Below, in pieces: positions 57,875 through 64,000 of a stretch of 64,000 nt of DNA. The DNA comes from a bacterium (GTDB lineage Bacteria; CLD3; SB21), in assembly GCA_008933615.1 (NCBI GenBank), contig WBUR01000002.1:92372-156371 (forward strand), in the 5' to 3' direction. The notes under the pieces were generated by a model that did not search any database, was not told the DNA's origin, and saw only the letters and a program-made list of their open reading frames with translations. The translations under genes were made by a program, and so were the position numbers. Numbering within the stretch: the stretch's first letter is position 1; every line of letters begins with the position of its first letter.

Positions 57875-60800
57875 TTATACTATTTTGACTTCTAAACCCA
57901 AACCCTGCAATTCTCTAACGAGCACGTTAAACGACTCTGGAATCCCTGCTTCCGGCAAATTGTCGCCTTTCACAATGGACTCATAAACTTTAGCGCGACC
58001 GCTAACGTCATCTGACTTATACGTAAGAATTTCCTGCAACGTATATGCCGCTCCGTATGCTTCCAGTGCCCAGACTTCCATTTCTCCGAATCTCTGGCCT
58101 CCAAATTGCGCTTTCCCGCCTAGTGGCTGCTGTGTAATTAGCGAATAAGGTCCAATCGATCGCGCGTGAATCTTATCGTCGACCAAGTGGTTCAGTTTCA
58201 TGATGTAGATATAACCGACCATCGTTTCCTGATCAAAAGATTCACCGGATCGTCCATCTGTGAGTTTGACTTTTCCGTGTTCCGGCAAGCCTGCGGCACG
58301 CAATTCATCTTGAACGTCGCGGATCTTAGCACCGTCAAATACATTGGTCTCATAGTGTTTACCCAAAACTTTTCCAGCCCAAGCTAGAGAAGTTTCAAAT
58401 ATCTGACCCAAATTCATACGTGAAGGCACGCCAAGCGGGTTAAGAATAACATCAACCGGAGTTCCATCGCCCAAGAACGGCATATCTTCTTCCGGAACAA
58501 TTTTGGCCACAACACCTTTGTTTCCATGGCGTCCGGCCATCTTATCGCCGACTGATATCTTGCGTTTCTTAGCAATTTGAACCTTTGCCAATTGTACAAT
58601 ACCCGGTGGAAGTTCATCTCCGACTTGAACTTTGAATTTCTCCGAATTGTATTCGCTTTCAACTTCTTCGACATTTCGTTCAAAATTATCAATAAGAAAA
58701 TTTGCCATTTCGTTCGTTTCTTCATCGTCCGTCCAGTGGCTTTCTGCCAAATTAAGCTCCGATGGATCTAAATTTTTGAATGAATCGTCGGTAAATTTAC
58801 GTCCTTTCTTGAGAAATTCACTGCCGTCAGTATACTGTACTCCAGCTGAAACTTTTCCTACCAAAAGTTTCTCCAATTCTTCCCGGAGATTTGCCTTTAA
58901 GCGGCGAACTTGCTTTTTGTAGTCTGAATCCAGTTCTTCAATTTTCTTTTTGTCCTCTTTTTTCGACTCAGTGTCCTTTTTCTTGCGGCTAAACAACTTG
59001 GTCGAAACCACAATCCCTTTCATTCCCGGAGGCGCTTTCAGCGAAGCGTCTTTCACATCGCCGGCTTTGTCGCCAAAAATAGCCTTCAGGAGTTTCTCTT
59101 CGGGCGTAGGGTCTGTCTCTCCCTTGGGTGTCACTTTGCCGACTAAGATATCGCCCGGTAAGACTTCTGCTCCAACTCGTATAATTCCATTTTCGTCGAG
59201 ATCTTTGGTCGCTTCTTCACTGACATTGGGAATTTCGCGTGTGAGTTCTTCCTCGCCGCGTTTGGTATCTCGGACCTGAATCTCATATTCTTCAATGTGA
59301 ATCGACGTAAAAAGGTCATCTTTTAAAAGTTTCTCACTCAAAATAATAGCGTCTTCGAAATTATAACCGCGCCATGGCATGAATGCCGCAAGGACATTAC
59401 GTCCTAATGCCAAATCACCTCGATTAGTTGCGCATCCATCTGCGATTATCTGTCCTGCTTTGACCTCGTCACCGGTTGCAACAAGAGGCCGCTGATTTAT
59501 GCACGTATCCTGATTGGTGCGGAAAAATTTAAGAAGCTGATAAGACACCGTATCCGAGACTTCTTGTTTTTGTTTCTTTATATTTCCCTTTTTTCGGATG
59601 GTAATTTCATTAGCGGATACAGACTCAACAATTCCATCTATCTCGGATATTAACACTGAGCGCGAATCAACAGCGACGACACGCTCGAGACCGGTCCCGA
59701 CGATGGGAGCTTCTGGAATCAAAAGAGGTACAGCCTGACGCTGCATGTTGGATCCCATCAATGCGCGGTTCGCATCATCATGTTCCAAGAATGGGATCAA
59801 AGCGGCGGCCGGACTTACGATCTGCGCAGGAGAAACGTCCATGTATGCTATTTCATTCGGCGGAGCCAAGGGGAAATCGCCCTTATTTCGCGCTTTCACA
59901 AATTCATTTTGGAAGATTCCCTTTTTATCAATTATCTCGCTGGCTTGAGCGATTGTTCTATTTTCTTCGTCGCTCGCTGTCAAATACTCAATATTTTGCT
60001 GAACCCTTCCGTTCGTGACTTTTCGGTATGGAGTTTCGATGAACCCGTATCGATTAATTCGCGCGAACAAACATAATGAAGAAATCAAACCAATATTTGG
60101 TCCTTCCGGAGTTTCCACCGGGCATAATCTGCCGTAATGGGTGTAGTGAACGTCACGCACTTCAAAGCCGGCACGCTCTCTTGTTAAACCGCCTGGCCCT
60201 AACGCCGAAAGCCGTCGTTTATGAGTAAGTTCAGACAGCGGATTGGTCTGGTCCATGAATTGAGACAACTGACTCGTGCCAAAGAACGTATTAATTACGC
60301 TGGAAATGGTCCGAGCATTTACCAGATCCTGAGGAGTCAAATTCTCATTGTCTCGCAAATTCATTCTTTCGCGAATCGTACGCGTCATACGTGAAAAAGC
60401 AACGCTAAACTGGGAAGCGAGTTGTTCGCCGACAGTCTTGACCCGGCGATTTCCTAAGTGGTCAATGTCATCCGTTGAGCGGGTGCCATTACGTAACTCA
60501 ATAAGCGCTTTAATAATTGCAATGATATCATCCTTCGTTAAAACGGTGACCGCTTCCGGGATATTTAGACTCAACTTCTTATTGATCCGGTTACGTCCTA
60601 CATCGCCGAGATCGTAACGTTTGGAATTAAAAAACTGTCTTTCCAAAAGACTGCGGGCGGTTTCAAGATCCGGGGCATCGCCGGAACGCAATTGACGATA
60701 GATTTGTTCCAGCGCTTCAGCTTCAGTTTTAGTTACGTCTTTTCGAATGGTATTAGCAATAACCTCAGGAATTTCGTCTTCAGCTTTAATAAGGTCTATT

Positions 60801-61624
60801 TTCTTAATTTTAAATTTCTTGAGTTTTGTAATGAGTTCCTCATCCACGATCGCATCTTTTTCAGCAATAATCTCGCCGGTTTCTTCCTGAATTATATCCA
60901 CTGCGATCTTACGGCCATTAAGTGTATCACCAATCCTGGTCAGTTCAACCTCATCGATCACCCCGAAAAGCTTTAACATATCACGATCGGAAGAATAACC
61001 AAGCGCACGCAAGAAAGTCGTAACAGGAAATTTTTTCTTACGATCAATGAAAACGTACATGACGTCGTTGACATCCGTCGTAAACTCAATCCACGATCCT
61101 CTAAATGGTATCACGCGCGCCGAAAACATTTTAGTGCCATTTGGATGAATAGATTCGTCAAAAAAGACACCGGGTGACCGGTGCAACTGACTGACTACAA
61201 CACGTTCTGCCCCGTTAATGATAAAGGTGCCCTTTTCAGTGATATAAGGCAAATTGCCGAGGTACACATCCTGTTCCATAATTTCAGGATGCTTATCATC
61301 CGATGATTTCTTGCTTGAAAGCCGCAGCGTCGCTTTCAGCGGTACAGAGTGTGAGACGCCACGTTCCTGACATTCCCGGACATCGTATTTGGGGCGCTCA
61401 ATAAAATACTTGATAAATTCTAATTTGAAAAGCTCTTTAGCGTCTTCGACGGGAAATGAACTCAAAAACACAGCTTGCAAGCCCGTGTTGGTTCTCTTTT
61501 CAGATTGCACATCCTGTTGAAGAAACTCTTTATACGAATCAATCTGAATCTCAAGCAAATCCGGCATTTCTGTTACGCTGGGATTTTTAGCAAATGAAAC
61601 TCGTTCGATGATCTTGTTTTTCAA
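57875..61624 (-). CDS. rpoB: DNA-directed RNA polymerase subunit beta
   Basis: The beta subunit has 1249 residues. Conserved are QFMDQTNPLSELTHKRRLSALGPGG (rifampicin pocket, quoted by ends as QFMDQTNP and HKRRLSALGPGG), VETPEGPNIGLI, RGYNFEDAII, and the C-terminal block GGKAQFGGQRFGEMEVWALEA region. The Asp, His and Ser residues of the rifampicin pocket look unchanged from the usual sequence. The start is TTG at 61624 and the gene follows rplL by 183 nt, which include a terminator-like hairpin. Confidence 0.98.
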   Translation of the reverse strand: MKNKIIERVSFAKNPSVTEMPDLLEIQIDSYKEFLQQDVQSEKRTNTGLQAVFLSSFPVEDAKELFKLEFIKYFIERPKYDVRECQERGVSHSVPLKATLRLSSKKSSDDKHPEIMEQDVYLGNLPYITEKGTFIINGAERVVVSQLHRSPGVFFDESIHPNGTKMFSARVIPFRGSWIEFTTDVNDVMYVFIDRKKKFPVTTFLRALGYSSDRDMLKLFGVIDEVELTRIGDTLNGRKIAVDIIQEETGEIIAEKDAIVDEELITKLKKFKIKKIDLIKAEDEIPEVIANTIRKDVTKTEAEALEQIYRQLRSGDAPDLETARSLLERQFFNSKRYDLGDVGRNRINKKLSLNIPEAVTVLTKDDIIAIIKALIELRNGTRSTDDIDHLGNRRVKTVGEQLASQFSVAFSRMTRTIRERMNLRDNENLTPQDLVNARTISSVINTFFGTSQLSQFMDQTNPLSELTHKRRLSALGPGGLTRERAGFEVRDVHYTHYGRLCPVETPEGPNIGLISSLCLFARINRYGFIETPYRKVTNGRVQQNIEYLTASDEENRTIAQASEIIDKKGIFQNEFVKARNKGDFPLAPPNEIAYMDVSPAQIVSPAAALIPFLEHDDANRALMGSNMQRQAVPLLIPEAPIVGTGLERVVAVDSRSVLISEIDGIVESVSANEITIRKKGNIKKQKQEVSDTVSYQLLKFFRTNQDTCINQRPLVATGDEVKAGQIIADGCATNRGDLALGRNVLAAFMPWRGYNFEDAIILSEKLLKDDLFTSIHIEEYEIQVRDTKRGEEELTREIPNVSEEATKDLDENGIIRVGAEVLPGDILVGKVTPKGETDPTPEEKLLKAIFGDKAGDVKDASLKAPPGMKGIVVSTKLFSRKKKDTESKKEDKKKIEELDSDYKKQVRRLKANLREELEKLLVGKVSAGVQYTDGSEFLKKGRKFTDDSFKNLDPSELNLAESHWTDDEETNEMANFLIDNFERNVEEVESEYNSEKFKVQVGDELPPGIVQLAKVQIAKKRKISVGDKMAGRHGNKGVVAKIVPEEDMPFLGDGTPVDVILNPLGVPSRMNLGQIFETSLAWAGKVLGKHYETNVFDGAKIRDVQDELRAAGLPEHGKVKLTDGRSGESFDQETMVGYIYIMKLNHLVDDKIHARSIGPYSLITQQPLGGKAQFGGQRFGEMEVWALEAYGAAYTLQEILTYKSDDVSGRAKVYESIVKGDNLPEAGIPESFNVLVRELQGLGLEVKIV

Positions 61625-61747
61625 GGGTAACCTGCCTTTTGTTAAATTAGGTTGTGAGGAACAACTTAATTGCTTTTATTCTGAACTTGGAAGCGCAAGG
61701 CATGTGCGCTCGCGGGATAAGAACACCCATATTATCGCCTGGGTATT

Positions 61748-61785
61748 CTAAAAAGAAATTAAAGCGGCCCCTTCCAGGACCGCTT
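61748..61785 (-). terminator. Partial terminator/attenuator between rplL and rpoB
   Basis: On the minus strand AAGCGG and CCGCTT form the outer stem, with TCC/GG pairs inside, followed by the T-rich tract TTTAATTTCTTTTT. A partial terminator at this position is known from E. coli and sets the lower level of polymerase subunits relative to ribosomal proteins. Confidence 0.7.
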
Positions 61786-61807
61786 ATGATAGACTGCTCT
61801 GAACGAA

Positions 61808-62191
61808 TTAAGCTACTTCGACTGTTGCTCCAACTTCAGCAAATTTAGCTTTGATCTTCTCTGCTTCATCTTTCGAAACACCTTCTTTTACAACAGCAGG
61901 TGCGCTGTCAACAAGGTCTTTCGCTTCTTTCAATCCCAGGCTGGTCAGTTCACGAAGAACTTTGATCACCTGAATTTTCTTGTCGCCGGCGCCCGTCAAT
62001 TTTACCGTAAATTCTGTTTGTTCTTCCGCAACAGCGGCGCCGCCGCCTGCAGGTCCGGCAACCGCAGCAACCGCAACAGGAGCTGCAATCTCAACACCAA
62101 ATTTACTTTTAATTTCTTTGACGAGTTCTCCGATCTCCATCATGTTGGCGTTTGCTAAATAGTCCAACACATCTGCTCTTGAAGTAGCCAT
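61808..62191 (-). CDS. rplL: 50S ribosomal protein L7/L12
   Basis: L7/L12 forms the flexible stalk that recruits translation factors. The 127-residue protein has the N-terminal dimerisation domain, an Ala/Gly/Val-rich hinge (about 38-52) and the C-terminal domain ending in [24 protein letters not shown] (quoted by its start [10 protein letters not shown]). AGGAG precedes the ATG. It is 96 nt after rplJ, with an inverted repeat in the gap. Confidence 0.97.
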   Translation of the reverse strand: MATSRADVLDYLANANMMEIGELVKEIKSKFGVEIAAPVAVAAVAGPAGGGAAVAEEQTEFTVKLTGAGDKKIQVIKVLRELTSLGLKEAKDLVDSAPAVVKEGVSKDEAEKIKAKFAEVGATVEVA

Positions 62192-62211
62192 TTCTATATC
62201 TCCTAAATGTC

Positions 62212-62264
62212 TTTGCTGTCAGTCATCCGCAACATTTAAACGAATGATAAATTAAGACAGCAAA
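62212..62264 (-). repeat. Inverted repeat between rplJ and rplL
   Basis: TTTGCTGTC and GACAGCAAA are perfectly complementary over 9 bp and enclose 35 nt, including shorter AGTCAT/ATGA pairing. The helix lies in the mRNA just before the rplL ribosome-binding site. It may protect or expose that site. Confidence 0.5.
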
Positions 62265-62287
62265 TGGTTAATATTAAACTAAATTGT

Positions 62288-62815
62288 TTATGCCGCTTTT
62301 TTGTCTTTTAAGGTTTCCAAAAGGCCGACCAGATTTTGCATCGGTGTATTGAGCAACATCACGACGTTTTGCATCGGCGAATTGAACAGGCCCATGAGTT
62401 GTCCTAATAGATCTTTTTTACTTGGCATCTTAGCGATGTCACCGATCTTGGAAGCTTCAAACAATTGCTTGTCAATAACGCAAATCTTGACTTGCAGTTT
62501 GTCATTTTCTTTTTCCTTCAGAAAATCTGATATTACTTTAGCCGGCGCTACGGCATCCGCGTAACCAAATGCAATCCCAGTAGGTCCCTGCAGATACTTA
62601 TCAAGATTAACAGTATACCCCGCTTTGTTCAGGGCGAGCTTGGCTAGAGTATTTTTTACCACTTTAAAATCGGAATTAGATTCGCGAAATTTAATTCGCA
62701 ATTGTTCCATTTTTTGAACATTGATTCCTGAAAAATCGGTCAGATACAGACTGGAAGCATTCTCAAATTTTTCTGCCAACTCAGCAATCAATTCAGTTTT
62801 ATTTTCTTTTTTCAT
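62288..62815 (-). CDS. rplJ: 50S ribosomal protein L10
   Basis: L10 anchors the L7/L12 dimers to the ribosome. The 175-residue protein shows LYLTDFSGINVQKMEQLR, KVVKNTLAKLAL and GPTGIAFGYADAV, and its C-terminal helix with a repeated MQN(L/V)V pattern would carry the L7/L12 dimers. The 35-nt gap to rplA is too short for a full L10 leader of the usual kind. Confidence 0.96.
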   Translation of the reverse strand: MKKENKTELIAELAEKFENASSLYLTDFSGINVQKMEQLRIKFRESNSDFKVVKNTLAKLALNKAGYTVNLDKYLQGPTGIAFGYADAVAPAKVISDFLKEKENDKLQVKICVIDKQLFEASKIGDIAKMPSKKDLLGQLMGLFNSPMQNVVMLLNTPMQNLVGLLETLKDKKAA

Positions 62816-62850
62816 ATTAGGCCTTTAAAAATTGATGATCAAATGTTGAT

Positions 62851-63555
62851 TTAGTGAACAGTTATCGAACCAACTTCCTGATTACTAACTTTGATGCCTG
62901 GTCCCATGGACGTGGACACATGCACGCTCTTCAGATATTGTCCTTTTGCCGTTGACGGCCTCATGCGTAGGATTGTAGCCATAAAGCTTCTAAAATTGTC
63001 TTCCAAATTTTTTTGTTCGAATGAGGATTTGCCGATACCGACATGAACCGTTCCTTGTTTATCAACACGAAATTCGACACGGCCTGCTTTTACTTCATTC
63101 ACCGCCTTGGCAACGTCGTTAGTCACTGTGCCGCTTTTTGGATTGGGCATCAGACCTTTCGGACCCAATATCTTGCCTAATTTTCCAAGTTCAACCATCG
63201 CTTCGGGCGTAGCAACTATCACGTCTACATCAGTCCAACCTTCTTTGATCTTCTGAAGATAATCGTCAAAACCAACGAAATCGGCACCTGCTTCTTTCGC
63301 TTCTTTATCTTTCATTTTCGTGATTACCAACACGCGTACGGATTTACCGACTCCGTGAGGCATCAAAACAGTTCCGCGAATCGCTTGATCTGCGTGTTTA
63401 GGATCGACACCCAAATTCACCGCAACATCAATTGTCTCAATAAATTTGGTGCTCGCAGTTTCTTTGATCAATCTAAAAGCCTCTGTTATGGAATATTCTT
63501 TTCCATGTTCAACTTTTTTTTGAGCGGCCTGAAACCGTTTACTTCTTTTTTTCAT
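62851..63555 (-). CDS. rplA: 50S ribosomal protein L1
   Basis: L1 forms the mobile stalk at the E site and represses its own operon in other bacteria. It is 234 residues with [39 protein letters not shown] and a C-terminal GPGIKV. AAGGAG lies upstream. It follows rplK by 90 nt. Confidence 0.97.
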   Translation of the reverse strand: MKKRSKRFQAAQKKVEHGKEYSITEAFRLIKETASTKFIETIDVAVNLGVDPKHADQAIRGTVLMPHGVGKSVRVLVITKMKDKEAKEAGADFVGFDDYLQKIKEGWTDVDVIVATPEAMVELGKLGKILGPKGLMPNPKSGTVTNDVAKAVNEVKAGRVEFRVDKQGTVHVGIGKSSFEQKNLEDNFRSFMATILRMRPSTAKGQYLKSVHVSTSMGPGIKVSNQEVGSITVH

Positions 63556-63645
63556 ATATCTCCTTTTGCGAATATTCTCTCCGCCAACAACGGATGAATT
63601 ACTCTCCCACCAAGGGTGGTAATGGATTAAACGAGTTAATTAAAT

Positions 63646-64000
63646 TTAGTCTATAACTTCTACACCCAAACTTTTTGCTGTGCCTTCGATCATGCGCATA
63701 GCGCCGGCAATGTCTTTGGCATTAAGGTCCGGCATCTTTAATTTAGCGATTTCCTGAATTTTTGCCCGGCTGATTTTCCCGACTTTTGTACGGTTCGGCT
63801 GAGCTGAGCCTTTTTCCAATCCTATAGCTTTCTTAATCAGAATTGCTGCCGGCGGGGTTTTCAGGATAAAAGTAAATGATCGGTCTGAAAAAACTGTGAT
63901 AACGACCGGAATGATCAACCCTTTTTGATCCTGGGTCTTTGCATTAAATGCCTTACAGAATTCCATGATATTAACGCCATGTTGGCCTAAGGCCGGACCG
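63646..64000 (-). CDS. rplK: 50S ribosomal protein L11 (5' end outside window)
   Basis: L11 binds the GTPase-associated centre of 23S rRNA. The frame runs off the window end; the visible part begins within the conserved [19 protein letters not shown] block, so about 23 N-terminal residues are missing. The ATG at 63966 is internal. It contains the [10 protein letters not shown] stretch and ends with [15 protein letters not shown]. Gene order rplK-rplA-rplJ-rplL-rpoB-rpoC is the standard one. Confidence 0.96.
   Translation of the reverse strand, partial: GPALGQHGVNIMEFCKAFNAKTQDQKGLIIPVVITVFSDRSFTFILKTPPAAILIKKAIGLEKGSAQPNRTKVGKISRAKIQEIAKLKMPDLNAKDIAGAMRMIEGTAKSLGVEVID

Noticed and set aside
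62816-62850. L10 leader element before rplJ
   Set aside because: Only 35 nt separate rplA and rplJ, with no kink-turn-like hairpin visible, so the usual L10-binding leader is not supported here.
1-64000. Prophage, insertion sequence, restriction or CRISPR system
   Set aside because: No transposase, integrase, phage structural gene, Cas gene or spaced direct repeats were seen on either strand.

Overview
The window is ordinary chromosome of a moderately AT-rich bacterium that is densely coded on both strands. Several things point to the FCB (Fibrobacterota-Chlorobiota-Bacteroidota) superphylum, probably an Ignavibacteria/Calditrichota/KSB1-like branch: a GWxTD-domain protein, a DUF1684 lipoprotein, a short TruB, an enlarged SecA, and promoters with the Bacteroidota-type layout TTG-N20-TAnnTTTG. 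No phage, insertion sequence, integrase or CRISPR array was seen, and no rRNA. Two tRNAs are present: Ala-GGC and Thr-CGU.

Layout. 1-8898 (+): end of ftsH, serA, a lone sugar-type ABC permease, a metallophosphoesterase, secA and an ADE1-type purC. 8924-12205 (-): nth, a DUF4390-like protein, an NtrY-like sensor kinase and an EVE-domain protein. 12517-15439: a VanW-family protein (+) and mutY (-), whose ends overlap. 15582-20567 (+): dcd, a GAF/degenerate-kinase/receiver protein, a receiver-histidine kinase and tyrS. 20571-26688 (-): mtnA, a TPR protein, purB, a second and divergent purC, psd and pssA. 27081-34159 (+): GWxTD protein, a membrane protein, ribH, recN, selD (itself a selenoprotein gene with an in-frame UGA) and a DUF1684 lipoprotein. 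34521-46540 (+): the rimP-nusA-infB-DUF503-rbfA-truB-ribF-rpsO-pnp translation/RNA cluster, then an M16 peptidase and alanine dehydrogenase. 46755-47090 (+): a small MerR regulator. 52303-47569 (-): an operon of a HEPN protein, two different ATP-grasp ligases, a GCS2-type carboxylate-amine ligase and PspA. 52667-53398 (-): a short-chain reductase. 64000-53526 (-): rplK (cut by the window), rplA, rplJ, rplL, rpoB, rpoC, closed by a strong terminator.

The most novel-looking locus is the HEPN/ATP-grasp/ATP-grasp/GCS2/PspA operon, which has three enzymes of amide-bond-forming families and no recognisable known pathway; it could make a small peptide or peptide-like modification. Other points worth attention are the selenocysteine-containing SelD with a SECIS-like hairpin, a histidine-less kinase core fused to an intact receiver, two dissimilar SAICAR synthetases, and ten promoter candidates sharing exactly the same 20-nt spacer. 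Housekeeping calls rest on conserved motifs and gene order and are firm; functions inferred for the accessory genes are not.
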